Below, piece by piece: positions 11,075-23,732 of a stretch of DNA of 64,000 bases; position 1 is the stretch's first letter; every line of letters starts with the position of its first letter. The notes beneath the pieces were generated by a model that saw only the letters and a list, made by a program, of their open reading frames with translations, ran no database searches and had not been told where the DNA came from. Made by a program: the position numbers and the translations under genes. This stretch comes from Leucaena leucocephala (Eukaryota > Streptophyta > Magnoliopsida > Fabales > Fabaceae), in the NCBI GenBank assembly GCA_037074615.1, contig CM073558.1, forward strand, positions 11,346,001 through 11,410,000, given 5' to 3'.

Positions 11075-13692
11075 TGTCATATCCCAATTTTTAGGCCTTA
11101 AAGCCCAGTACATAGCCTGAAAAAGGGATGCTACCAGACCCTATTGAGCAGAGGTATCAATAAATAGAGAAAATTATGATGATCAGTTTGATGCAATACA
11201 AAGTTTTGATATGAGGTGTTGAAAAATTTATATTAATTTTTGAAGAGAAGGAAAATTAATACAGTATTCTCCAGACCTCAGAATCAGATGAAATGTGGCA
11301 GTAAATTCCTATAATTAATATAAGAATTTCTGAAACTGACAGAGCTCAAAAAGGAGTTATGTAGAATTTATTACAAAATTTACAATAGATTAAAAGACCC
11401 GATAAATAGGTTTCGGGGGAATTTCTCGGGAATTGAGCCCATGAAGATAGCGGATCATACAGAGGGTCCAAAATGGCACCTTATAGGCCCAATGATATTT
11501 TTAGATAAATATGTGGGCCAGGTCTAATAAAGACCGAGAAAAATGAAGAATTACTAAAATGCCACTAAAGGTATGCCACTGTGTTGTGTCATTAAATTAG
11601 AGTCAGACGAAGGGCATTATGATCATTTGACTAAGGTTAGATAGTTAAGAAAGGGTATCTGGATAGTTGACCAGGGTTAAGAGATACTCTGGTAAGGTAT
11701 GGAAAGACAATAGTGCCCCTATAAGTACTAAAGAGGTAGTAAGGGTATTTTGGTAATTTACTAAGGATGTTCCTTGGGAACCGAGCCACCAGAGTGCTTG
11801 GGCTTGGTTAGAAACCCAAGATGATATTTAAAGGCCCAAAAACGTAGCCCAAGAGTAATGTGGGCCCAAGAGGCATTAAAATAATATTTTAGTGCTTTTT
11901 CAATAAAGTAAAGTGACCCGGTCCAAGATAGAACTGGGTAAAGTGATCTGAAATCATGAGAGGACATAAATGGGGCCCACAATGCGCCACATGGCATGAT
12001 TACAGTAAAAGAGAAAAAGCAAAGGACACATGGCATGATTAGAGAAAAAGGAGAAAAAGCAAGAGGACACGTGGCACGATTTCGGCCGTCTATTCAGGGA
12101 AAAGACTCTGGAACTCTCTGGAAAGGCTGAGTCAGCTGGTGAGGTGTCCTAAGGGCCCCACATTTCGCCACATATACCCTTGAGGTGTCCCTTGAGGTGT
12201 CCTAGATGATGTCATGAGTGGTGAGTCATCAGGGAGGGTGATGTCATCGTGATGATGTAGGCAAAGCTTCTTGAGGAAGCAAGCAATCTGTGCCATTCAT
12301 CGCGAATCAATCTGGACCATTCATTCCACCTCCTCTCACCTATAAATAGGACACTCCCCTCCCATTCTAAGGCACACCACGGCCTAGCAAGGAAAAGGAA
12401 GATAAAGAAGAGAGAAAGAGAGAAAGAGAGAAGGAAAGAAAGAAAGGAAAGAAAGGAAGGAGTTCTGGTGGAGCCAGGAGCAGTCTAAGGAGCCGAGGGA
12501 CTGGGCAAAGCTTAGGAATGAGGTAAGAAAGTTATCTAGTCCCTGCTCTAATAAAGTAGAGGATTGCTCTTAATGGTTAGAATAGAGAAATATCTCTATT
12601 AATAAAGTTAGCTATAGATAGAAAGAAAGTTAGAGGAATGTCGGAATAAGGATATTTCCCCTGGCTATGCATGAGTTAAATAGAGTTATACTGATAGAGT
12701 AATAATGAAGATATTATTATGCTATGTATAGGCTTTGACCTATGGAAACAATGAACCTTAGAGCAAAGGCTAAGAGCTAGAAGGAAAGCTACATGTCAGG
12801 TAGTGAACTAATCCTAAACTTGTATGCATTGAATGTTATGCTTGATGTGCTATGGCTTTGTTGAATTGTGTTGAACATGTGCTTATGTATGAAGCTCTGT
12901 TCCTATGATGACTTTGGCCAATTGTATTTCATATGTAACATGAAAGCATGCACATTATGCAATGCTAACACTTTCACAAGCAAGCACAAGTATTCACATT
13001 AATGCATGCATTGTTTAGTGCTGTTTGCTACTGAGATTTCCCTAGAAATCTCACCCCTTCCATATCAATCTAATTACAACAGGTCTTCTCAAGATGGAGG
13101 AGATAAAGATGCATGAAGAGATGTTAATTGCTTAGTATGATTGATATGTAATTCATGTATGTATAATTGCTGAAAATTGTCACTGTGAACAGTAACTCGT
13201 GATGGAGGCGGTGACATTTGAGCTGTAATTATAAATATTAAATGATTGAATAAATGTATGATATTTTACCAGTAAATAGTAGACATTCCAAGCTTCAATT
13301 TGATATATAGAACGTCTCATTTGGATGTCTACACATAGAGATATGATTTATCAAAGTTGGGACCAGAATGCTGGAATCAGGGACAAGACGCTGGATGAAC
13401 AGTGATTTCAGAACGTTGACTGACGTTGACCTGGTCAAGGAGTGGTCAATGAGTCATTTTTACCTGAAATATTATTATGTTATCTTCGTGTAGCAATTTG
13501 AACCACTCCATTCCAATTTTTATAGAATTAGTTATGATTTTTTGAAATCAGGTCACTTCTCTGGAATTTGCACAGCGAACAATATTCGCCAGAGTAAAAT
13601 TCCAGATTGAGTAATTTGACTTCAACAGCCTTGGAAGTGGTTCCAGATGCTATTGTTTGGTCCCTAAGATGTATGAAAAGGAGGATGTTATA
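11075..13692 (+). mobile_element. Solo LTR A3 (family A) nested in D1
   Basis: TGTCATATCCC … GGATGTTATA, 2618 bp, flanked by CTTAA at 11070-11074 and 13693-13697. It is the best full-length reference for family A with A4. It has TATA at 12341-12348, a long GA-repeat leader (about 12404-12465), a splice-donor-like AGGTAAG at 12521 and a perfect stem-loop GAGATTTC-CCTA-GAAATCTC at 13033-13052. No coding region. Several TGAACAGTA-like motifs lie in the 3' third. Confidence 0.87.
12341..12348 (+). promoter_or_regulatory. TATA box of LTR A3
   Basis: TATAAATA directly after TCCTCTCACC; a run of GAGAAAGA repeats starts about 65 bp downstream. Confidence 0.6.
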
Positions 13693-14680
13693 CTTAACAT
13701 GTTATCATGAGATGGGAGCTACTTTATAATGGTACATAAGCAAACTCTAACATGCATGTTGTCATGGCATAACTTGCAAGGAGTTGCAATCATTCATACT
13801 TCATCATCAACATGATGACACGTTCTCATGCTCAACCAAACACCATAATCAACAAGCAAGCAAACAATTAAATAAACATGAACTATAGTTAGGTATTCTT
13901 GCTACCTCTTAGATATCCTTGTCAAGGTCTTCGTGAGGTTCTTTCCTTCCTTCACAAATGTCAAAACCTAGTCATTACAAAGTAATATCAAAGTTACAAC
14001 TCAACTTGAAACCAAATCCAAGACTAGGTTTTCACTAACTTGATTTCTTTCTCCCTTTTATGTTTCATACTTCTATCTTTCCAAAATAAATTCTAATAGT
14101 TCATTTACACATAATTTTTCATGTAGAATCCAAATATAAAACTAGAATTTCCAAAATCAAATCATACCCCATGCTACAGTAACAAATAGAAGCAACCCTC
14201 TTGTTTTCCAAATATTCACATTTTGATTCCAATGCTTCCAATACTTGTTCTCCTACTTTATCCCCACACAATTTTCCATTTTAAACTCATTGGAAGCATT
14301 AAAATCATGAAATTCCAATATATAAATAGTGTCATGCACAGTATTAGAACGAACACAAAACCCTAAATCCAAACATACTTGAATTTCTAAGCTTATACCA
14401 CTTGATTCTAGCTTGCTTAAGCTTGTATAAACTATCCATAACATAAAACTCATATTCCAACTCCATATGGACAGCACTTCTAGCAGAAACCATAAGGGAA
14501 ATAGAGCACAAAAACTCCTTCAAACCAAGAGCTAACTTGCTAGAATTAAGCTCAAGATCAAGGGAGATGATTACCTTGCTTCTTGCTTCAAGTTATGTGC
14601 TTCTTTCTTGCTCGAATGGAAATTTTGCAAGAGTTTCCCCATGGTTACAAGGGATGCCAAATAGGTCTGAAATCAGCAGG

Positions 14681-14688
14681 TATTTATA
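14681..14688 (-). promoter_or_regulatory. TATA box of LTR D1 (minus strand)
   Basis: The plus strand reads TATTTATA; on the minus strand TATAAATA is followed about 114 bp on by an AAGGTAATC splice-donor-like site (near 14573). Confidence 0.55.
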
Positions 14689-15996
14689 GAGAAATTTGGG
14701 TGAAAATGGATGTCCAAGATTGATTTGTGCACTATTTGATCCAAAAGCTCACATTTAATCTTGGATTTAACTTTTTCAAAAAGAAGAATTATGACACCAT
14801 CCATGACATCACAAGGGAAAACTCAAGGGACACCTCATGGGGGTATGTGGAAAAAGTTTCATGTAAGGAAGCCTCTGGAAAAATTCTAGTCCAATCTGGT
14901 ACCGATCAGAGCAGTTTCACAAAAACTAGACTGTTTTATGTTGCTAATTTTTATAATTATCAGGATATGTATTCTGTCCTAAAAATCAATGTCTAGGCTT
15001 CCCATACCATTGATATTGTTATACTAAGTATTTATCTACCATCCATCCCTTGGGAAATGACCAAAATACCCTTGGTGTCCTTTCTTACACTATATTAACC
15101 CTAAAGGCATAATAGTCATTTTACCCTTCTTTCCACTGCCTCAGAGCATATGCTGGCTCTAACTAATCATATTTGTAATATGATACACATTTTTGGCTTG
15201 TCCCAGATGACTAAAATGCCCTCCATCTATCTTTAGTACAATCTGGCTACATAGGGGCATTTTCGTAATTTCACACTTTTTCCGGACACTGGCCCCTTTT
15301 ACTTATTAATTGGTACCCTGGGTTTTGGGCCCTCCTTGGCGTCATTATGGGACTATATATGAGGTCATCTAATCTCATTCTATCTAGGCTTACATACTAA
15401 TAAGTTCCATAATCGGATCACAGGTGTTATCAAACTCCTGTCAAAATTCACTAATATGAGGATAACTTTTTATACAGAACTTCTTTCAGGGTTTTGTCAG
15501 ATCCATGACATTTGACACTGTAGGGAACACGTTCCTATAACTCTCCCACTTATATATGAAGTCTATGAAATCTGATAAAATTTTATATAACTTTCAGACT
15601 ATCAGATAAATATCTGCTGTCTGGAACACAAATAAAATTTATGTATCATGCCAGATTAACCAGTGTAACTTCCTCTCTTTACTAACGAAATATAGGACTG
15701 AAATGCTACCGAGCAATTCTAAGCCTCTTCGACTGAACTTTCTATAATTACAATTTTGCCCTTAAACTTTTTACTTAATTACAGTTAAGTCCCTTAACTT
15801 TTAGAAATTACCACTTTTGGCCTAACTTTTCTACTTTAACTTTTGGCCTCCAACCTTTTCTAATTTTTGTTTAGGTCCCTCTCTTTTTTCAAGACTGATT
15901 TAACCTTTATTATCCCTTCTGATCATCATCATAATCCTTTCCAAACCTCTTTCCTCTATCAGTATTATATAGATAGGGAAAAGTTAGGATATAACA

Positions 15997-16924
15997 TAAA
16001 ACATCAGAGCTCAAGCATTCATTCTCTTAGTATGCACAGCTCTAACACTCAAAGCTTGCACAGCTCTAACATTTGGAGCTTTAGCATATTTTATAAATAT
16101 AACATAATGCCTGGCATTTCATGCAAGGAGTGAAAGCTTTCACTTGCTATTTCATATGTTACTTCATATGTTGCTATTTCAGAAAGGGAGCCTCTCTATC
16201 TGTTTACAAAGCTAGCTATAAAGCTACTTCATATTATACTTCTCAATACATATTTCTCATTATGTATCATATCACATATTCCTCATAATGTATCTCATTA
16301 TGTACTTTTCATAGCATATCTCATTACGTATCTTTCATGCCATATCTTGGCATACCTGGCCAAATCTGTCTACATCATGGTCTATCTTACCTTGTCATAG
16401 TGTATTATGAGATACAATACGTCAAACATTCTCTTTAACTGAGAACTTTGCTAACTTTTTAGAAAATTCTTCTATATATTTCCTTTCAAATCCATTTCAT
16501 TTGGATTTGACATAAGGGTTCTAATCTCTTACTGTTCATAACCCTTTCAACTTTTCATAGCTCTTTCTAACATCTTACATAAATCTGTGCATACATGCCA
16601 AACTTCTATGGCATTTATCCCTTTTTCTATTGCTTCCCAGGGGGTCACCCATCATTGGGCTGCTATTACCTGAGCACACTTAACTAAAAATACAAATAAA
16701 AATATGAAGCACTAGTGCTAACAAGCTATAATCTTGGTACTTTACTATTTTAGATCATTCTTATGATGTCTCTCTTAGGTCTATATGGCCTTCTATTCTC
16801 TTTATTTTCATCTAGAAGATGTATTTGTCTCTCATTCTTATTCTTTATAATCTCATTGTAGGGATCTCTTTATTCTCATTTGACCCCTTCTTATATCTTA
16901 TGAAATATTCTCATAAATCCTTAG
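15997..16924. other. Unclassified DNA between D1 and the Copia element, containing a 5S-like segment
   Basis: About 930 bp with no coding potential. It has short direct repeats around agctctaac (16.01-16.09 kb) and runs such as tatctcattatgta (16.25-16.33 kb). The only recognisable part is the 5S rRNA-derived stretch at 16633-16685. The Copia element interrupts this DNA at CTTAG (16920-16924), and it resumes at 33832. Confidence 0.4.
16633..16685 (-). other. 5S rRNA-derived segment (pol III internal promoter region)
   Basis: The minus strand reads AGTTAAGTGTGCTCAGG, a short spacer, then GATGGGTGACCCCCTGGGAAG. This aligns without gaps to the A box-intermediate element-C box part of plant 5S rRNA (AGTTAAGCGTGCTTGGG … GATGGGTGACCTCCTGGGAAG) with identical spacing. 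Only about the central 53 nt of the ~120-nt gene is present, so it is not a 5S gene. Such segments are known in the LTRs of Cassandra-type TRIM retrotransposons and in 5S-derived SINEs; which of these applies here is not resolved. Confidence 0.78.
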
Positions 16925-17680
16925 TGTAAGGAATTGGAAGACACGCAGCATAAATTAACTTAAAATTTTTTCTATTCCCTGCCAGGATCTACTGTATGTG
17001 TTTAAGTCAAGTAGAAAGAAGAATTACCCTCAGTATTCAGTCGCGACTTTCTCAGCTTCTGGTTGCGACATTCACAGCCTCTCTCAGCGGCTCGTGATCT
17101 CTTTTCGGTGGCAAGAAGTCGACGACTCAAGTTGGCTTCCTCTACTGGTATCCACACGAACAGCGTTCCTGTCATATCCTAATTTTTCCCTATCTGTATA
17201 GTACTGATAGTGAAAAGAAGTTTAGGAAGGATTATGACAAAGATCAGAAGAAATGATAAAGGTTAAATGAGTCTTGAAGGAAGAAAGGGACCTAAACGAA
17301 AATTGAAAAAGTTTAAAGGCCAAAAGTTAAAGTAGAAACAAAAGTTGGGCCAAAAGTTGTAATTTTCAAAAGTTTAGGGACCTAAATGTAAATATCCAAA
17401 AAGTTAGGGACATAAATGTAATTAAGAGAAAAGTTCAAGGGCAAAATTGTAATTGTAGAAAGATCAGCTCGAAAAAGGTTATAACTGCCTAGAAGTATTT
17501 TAGTCCCATATTCCATCAGTAAATAGAGGAAGGTATGCTGGATAATCTGACATGATACAGAAATTTTATTAAGGCTCCAGACAGCAGATATTTATCTGAT
17601 AGTCTAAAAGTTATCTGAAATTTTGTCAGATTTCATGGACTTTAGATATAAGTGGGTAAATTACAGGAAAGTGTGCCCTA

Positions 17681-20504
17681 TGTCACATCCTTATATTTAT
17701 ACATCTTAGGGACCATTCAGTAGCACTGAAACCACTTTCAGGGTCATTGAAGTCTAAACACTTAATCTGGAATTTTATTCATATCGAGTACTGTTCACTG
17801 TGGCAAATTCCAGATGAGTGACCTGATTTTGAAAATTTATAACTAATTCTATAAAAATCGAAATGAAGTGGTTCAAATTGCTACATGAAGCTAACTCAAA
17901 TATATTTCAGGGAAAAATCATTGGTTGACCAATCCTTGACAAATTTCACGTGGGTCAACGTTCCAATCTTACTGTTCATCCAATGACTTTCTCCTGAATC
18001 CAGCATTCTGGTCCCAACTTTAACAATTTATATCTTTTCGTGTATACATCCAAATTAGACATTCTATATACCAAATTAAATCTTAGTATGTCTACTTTTT
18101 ACCCTAAGAATTTCGTACATTAATTCAATCATTTACTATTTTTAATGATTTATCAAACATGAATGGGTCTTCACGAGTTACTGTTCACTGAGCCTATTTT
18201 CAGCATTTAGTCTTTACATACTCAAGCCTACAGCCAACACATATCAGTTATGCAGGCCAGATAACAATTAATAAATAATCAACTGTTATATATTAGTGCA
18301 TGATTAACTCCCTCATATTTTATTACATCCTTTTCTGTCTAAAAACCGGCAGCATAACTGCTGCAATTCTTCTTTAGAAAGTAACTGATGTTGTACCGAT
18401 TCGGTAATTCCCTTATGCGAACTACCATTCTACGTAGTACCCAGGAAAGACTGGATGAACCTGCTGGGTCCACTCACTTCCAGCCTCCTTAGACAGCACT
18501 ACGTACACAGTACGTATCAGTTCCTTTCTTTGTTCCGTCTTCGTTGTCGGAATTTCGGCAGCCTACCGGCGTCTCTTAAGATTTCCAAATTTTATTTTGA
18601 CAGAACCTCCCCTATAATGTTATATTTGGGAATGAGATTCAAAAGAATCCCAGTAACAACAATCATAACAAAATATGTAATGCAAAGTGACGGTGCTTGC
18701 TTGTGACTGTGTACAGATAAGTATGATGCATGCTTCCATATTCAATAACATATGATCATAGCATTGGAATAGAGCTTCAAGCATAACATATAGGACAACA
18801 ATCAACCAAACAAAACAACACAACACAAAGACATTACATAAGAGCTAGGATTAGTTATTACCTCAAAAGCAGAGCTTCAGAACTTCCTTACTACTTCCAA
18901 CTCCACCAGAACTTCCTTTCTTTCTTTCTTTCTCCTTCTCTCTCTTCTTTCTCTCTCTTTTCTTGCCAAAAACGTGGGATTCATAAAATGGGAGGGGAAG
19001 GGAGTATTTATAGCTTTAATGGATGGCATTCTTGTAATTTTGAAGCCATCTGAACATGTGGTCCTGGTTTTTCCTGGAATTTCCTATTTTCTTTAATTCT
19101 TTTTACTGCATCACCCTGGACACCTCATGGGACACCTCATAGGACACCTCACCACCCATATTCTTCATGTGACGAAATTTGGAGGTTCTGGAAGCTTTCC
19201 GGTCTAATCTGGTTCGGGCCCGGTCCATCGCCTCGAAAAACGTGCCGTTTTCTGAATCTGATGTTTCTGAAGATCCTTTTTTATGTCTACTGACCTCACA
19301 TTTAGTATCTAGACCCTTTATATCATTAAATTTTTAATACTGGGTCCAGACTCAATTACAGATCCCCTGCGAAATGACCAAAATGCCCTTGGTGCCCTAT
19401 CTTGTCCTATTTTAATCCCTAAGGGCAAAATCATCATTTCACACCTTTCTGGACCCGGTCAAAGCTTATACTGGCTCTAGTCAACCTTATTTAGACATGT
19501 CTTGACCTCTGGGTCTGTCCAAAATGACCAGAATACCCTATATTCATCTGCTGCCCTTTTTGTACAATATAGGGGCATTTTCGTAATTTCGCATTTTTCC
19601 GGGGTTCTGCTGGACACTGGCCCACCTATCAGTCCAAGATTCTTATTGGGCCTCTAATGGCACCATTTTCGGGCTTCCTGGGTCCATTACCTGTATGGCA
19701 CGCATTACGAGGAATCTTCCTTTAACACAATTCATTGAATATTTTAACTATTATTTACCGAGTATATACCTTTTCCGGACACCGGCTCTTTTTCCCAGAT
19801 ATAGTGTCCTACTGTGTTCAGGCATCCTTGGGGGTTATAACGGTCATCTGACCGAAGTCATCCGATCGCATTCAGCCTCTTTAAAAATACCGATAAATCT
19901 CCTAACCGGATCCCCGGAGGCCTCACACTCCGTCTGGATTTCTTTATTTTGTGAATAACTTTTCCTACAGACCTCCTATCGGTATCCTGTCAGTTTCCCG
20001 ATATCCGCCCATAAAGGCGCATCATCCTGTATTTTCCCACTTATATCTGAAATCTAGGGTATCCGGTATAAATTTTTATAACTTTTGGACGATCAGTCCA
20101 TTTCTGGCTATCTGGAGTCTTCAAAAATTCCGGTATTAGGCTTGGTTACCCGGCGTCACCTGCCCTACCTTCTGGTAGAATCTGGGACTGAAATGCTGTC
20201 GGGCGGTGCAATCCACTTCTGGCCTATTTTCTTTAATTATACTTTAGCCCCAGGGAACTTTTCCTTCTTTATAATTAAGTCCCTTAATTTGGCTAAAATT
20301 ACACTTTAAGACCCCATATTTTTGTCTTCCTTTCATTCCTAACTTTAAACTTTTCATAATTGCATTTAGGTCCCTTAATTTCCTTTCTTTTGCAATTTAA
20401 TCCTTTTCTTTACATAAAGGTACACATGTTTTTCCTGAAACAGAGCTCATATATTCCGTTTAATATGTACATAGGAACTAGTACAGAAGATTAAGGATAT
20501 TACA
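17681..20504 (-). mobile_element. Solo LTR C1 nested in B2
   Basis: Plus-strand ends TGTCACATCC and GGATATTACA, 2824 bp, flanked by CCCTA at 17676-17680 and 20505-20509. It is the innermost and therefore youngest layer of the nest. The minus-strand TATA is at 19005-19012, followed on that strand by a GA-rich leader (CT-rich on the plus strand, 18905-18960), a donor-like AGGTAATAAC (near 18861) and a stem-loop at 18634-18651. It is visibly richer in CpG (for example 19.68-20.20 kb) than the surrounding older LTRs, as expected if less time has passed for methylcytosine decay. No coding region. Confidence 0.85.
19005..19012 (-). promoter_or_regulatory. TATA box of LTR C1 (minus strand)
   Basis: The plus strand reads TATTTATA after gggag; the leader on the minus strand is a 50-bp purine tract made of GAAA/GAGA units. 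Confidence 0.55.
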
Positions 20505-21329
20505 CCCTACAGTGTCAGATGTCTTGGATCTAACAGAACTCTAGAAGAAGTTCTGTATAAAAAGTTATTCACATACCAGTGAATTTTGACGGGAGTTTGT
20601 TAACACCCGTGATCCGATAATGGAACTTATCGGTATGTAAGCCTTGATAGAATGAGATCAGATGACCTCATATATAGGCCCATAATGACACCAAGGAAAG
20701 CCCAAAACCCAGGGTACCAGTCTATCAGTAGAAGGGGCCAGTGCCAGAAAAAGTGAGAAATTACAAAAATGCCCCTAGATGCCCAGATTGTACTAGAGAT
20801 GGATGAAGGGCATTTTGGTCATCTGGGATAGGCTAAAAACGTGGCACATGGTATAAATATGATTAGTTGAGCCAATATATGCCCTGAGGCAATACAAGAA
20901 GGGGTGAAATGACAATGATGCCCTTAGGGTCAATATAGTGTAAGAAAGGACACCAAGGGTATTTTGGTCATTTCCCAAGGGATCTGTAATTAATTTGTGG
21001 CCAGTACAAGTATGTCAATGGTGCGGGAAGCCTAGACATTGATTTCCAGGATAGAATACATATCCTGGTATATTATAAAAAAATTAGGAACAGAAAACAG
21101 TCCGGTTGCTGTGAAACTGCCGATCGGTACTGGATTTGACTGGAATTTTTCCAGAAGCTTCCTTGCACTATGAGCATGCCACCTAACCCCTTGAGGTGTC
21201 CCTTGATCTGGCCCACATGATGTCATAATTATTCTTTTATGAAAAAGTGAAATCCAAGATTAAATGTGAGCCTTTAGATCAAATAGTAACCAAATCAATC
21301 TTGGCCATTCATTTTTCTTGGATTTTGGC

Positions 21330-21337
21330 TATAAATA
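21330..21337 (+). promoter_or_regulatory. TATA box of LTR B2
   Basis: TATAAATA in GGCTATAAATACCCC, 132 bp before the AAGGTAAG donor-like site. Confidence 0.6.
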
Positions 21338-23551
21338 CCCCTCAATTCTGGTTCAGAACCGTAAGCTCATGTACCCTTGGGGAAGCTCTTGCAAAATGGA
21401 AACTCAAGCCAAGACAAAGAAGATTCAAGGTTCCAAAGTTCAAGCAAGCTAGAGATGAAAGGTAAGCAATCTCTCCTAGCTTATTTTCCTTTGATTTGGG
21501 AGCTTGAACTTAGGGTTATAATTGGAGAAAAGTTGAGTTTTATCTAAGGGAAGGTTCTGCCCAAAGAGCTTAAAGGAAAATGGAAAGAAGAAATTAAAGT
21601 TAGAACTATATGATTGAAGCTTAAACAAGCTAGTTAAGTGATTGGTTGTGGAATCAAGTTGATATTCTTGACTTTGCCATGGTGTGCCCTGTTTGGTCTG
21701 CACTGTTCATTAGGGAAGGAAATTGAATTTCAATGATTTAATGCTTCCATTGAGTTTGTATGATGATTTTGTGTAGGATTGGAAAGGTTTTGAACCTTGG
21801 AAACATTAAAATCTCAAGGTTGTAGTTTTTGAGATTCCTTACGGTTACTGTTCACTCGCATGAACAGTGATTGAAATTTCATAATGTTGATGGTTCCAAT
21901 GGTTTTAAAATGAAAAGTTGTGTGGGGTAAAGTGGAGAAACAAGTATGGGAAGTATTAGAATCAAAATGAGTCCTAATGAGTTATGTGATGAATATGAAT
22001 GTGTTTAGGACCATGAAACATCCAAGAAGATGTTGGGAAGTGATGGACATAAAGGCTTCATGGTTGGAAAGCTAGGGAGCAAATGCTAAAGATCAAGAGG
22101 AAAGCTTGAGTGCAAGGTAGTGAACTTACCTCTTTATGTGCTTGATGTGGTATGCTTATGTGTTGACATGTATATGTTATTTGACTGATGTTGTGACATG
22201 ATAAATGATGTTGAATGTATTGTGAATAACATGTTTCCATGGCCATGCACTTTATGTAAAAGTTTGTAGCATGTTAGCATATCACTAATCAAAGAAAGAT
22301 TAATGAAATTACATATCATGCATTAGCATCCATCTTGCATATTTAAGTGGTAATGTTTGCTACTGAGATTCCCTAGAATCTCACTCTCCCATAACCAACC
22401 AATTTAGGTCAAGCATGAAGAAAAGGTATGTATGGAGAAGAGCTAAAGAATGGAAGAAAGGAAGTGAAGTATTGAGATTTTAGCATATACTATAAATTTT
22501 CCATGTATGTAAATGCCATGTAAGGTGTCTATTTATGTGATAAACTTGTACGTAATAATTATAGCATATGTACATGATGTATATGAATGTTAAGAAGCTT
22601 ATTTAATGTCTTGTGCATGCTGAAACAATTATTGGAAATGAAAGAAAAGAAACTGAAATGGTAAAAACGTAGGTCCTAAACCAGTTTTGTTGTGGCTTCA
22701 GTTTGACCTAGCAAATGAAGGAATTAGTTCACGAAATTTTATGAGCATGTATTACACATCCATAGCTTTAAATTCATAGGTAGAACGTGTCATTTGGATG
22801 TGTATATCAAGAGAAATGAATTTCCAAAGTAAGGGACCAGAAACTGTTTCTAGAGTTTTTGACCAAATAAACAGTAAAGTTCAACGAATAAACTGTATCA
22901 ATTAGCTAATCATTTGGTCTAAAACTTATTTTCCCTTAAATTGCAAGATGTTATGTTCATGTAGCTTTTTGAACCACCTCATTTTGAGTTTTCTAGAATT
23001 AATTATGATTTTTTGAAGTTCATTGCGTAATCTGGAATACCATATGAACAATAACCCGAGAAGGAGTAAAATTCCAGATTTGGCTAATGGACTTCCAAGG
23101 TCTTGTAAGTGGTTCTAAATGCTACTGAATGGTCCCTAAGTGATTTAAAAGTAAGGATGTTACAGTTCCAACCACGAACAATGTGCTAGCGCCTCCTGTC
23201 CCTCCAGGGCTTACTCAAGAATTCGTCCTCTCCTTCTCTATTCCGACAGTTTCTTATCTATAAACCTTTTGCGGATTCCCATTCACACTTTTTTTTTCTA
23301 TCACAACTGTAGCTCCTAAATATCATATATATAGGAAGCTTTGCGTGTTACCACAGACTTGGATTTTTGGAATTAATCTTATATTAATTCTAAAATTAAT
23401 ACAATATCATATATTGTATAATTTGATAAGAAACTAATTAAATAAATAGTGTTTGTATTAAATTCGTCCCACAGATTTCATTCACCCATTTATTTAATTT
23501 AAAATAAAGATAAGATGGAATTATATTTGATTTATTCTCATAAATCAAATT

Positions 23552-23732
23552 TGAGATATCATATCAATTTGAATTTCAAATTCAAGCGTGATAGAGATTT
23601 AATTTTATCCTTATAAATTAAATCTTCTAAATATCTCTTATATGAGATATCATATCAATTTGAATTTCAAATTCAAATGTGATAGAGATTTAATTTATTC
23701 TTATAAATTAAATATTGTAAATATCTCTTATA
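23552..23732. repeat. 90-bp tandem repeat, two units, in the Copia 3' LTR
   Basis: Units start at tgagatatc, 23552 and 23643; the first is 91 bp through one extra T in a T-run. Same unit as at 9391-9660. Confidence 0.85.

Larger units (their letters stand above)
8533..15996 (-). mobile_element. LTR D1 (family B/D, Gypsy), split by a Copia LTR and by A3
   Basis: Plus-strand ends are TGTCACATCC (8533) and GGATATAACA (15996). On the minus strand it opens like family B (…CTATATAATACTGATAG) but has the D-type 3' end shared with the LTR at 57.7-60.9 kb. Removing the Copia LTR (8799-10492) and A3 (11075-13692) leaves about 3.15 kb, matching the 3.2 kb of the intact D2 copy. The two removals restore continuity with D2 on both sides. 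The minus-strand TATA is at 14681-14688; the stem-loop at 11004-11022 is fully paired. The flanks (tctaa / taaaa) do not match, so its own target-site duplication is lost or it has recombined. Confidence 0.75.
17170..23164 (+). mobile_element. Solo LTR B2 nested in the Copia 3' LTR
   Basis: TGTCATATCC … GGATGTTACA with GTTCC at 17165-17169 and 23165-23169. Once C1 (17681-20504) is removed it is about 3.17 kb. TATA at 21330-21337, donor-like GAAAGGTAAG near 21460, stem-loop GAGATTC-CCTA-GAATCTC at 22365-22382. Its upstream part (about 17282-17460) is a run of degenerate ~35-bp repeats of the type aaaagttagggacctaaatg. A second inverted element, TTACTGTTCA..TGAACAGTGA, lies near 21845-21872. 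Confidence 0.87.

Noticed and set aside
16633..16685. 5S rRNA gene
   Set aside because: Only the internal promoter part is present; both ends of the ~120-nt gene and a terminator are missing.
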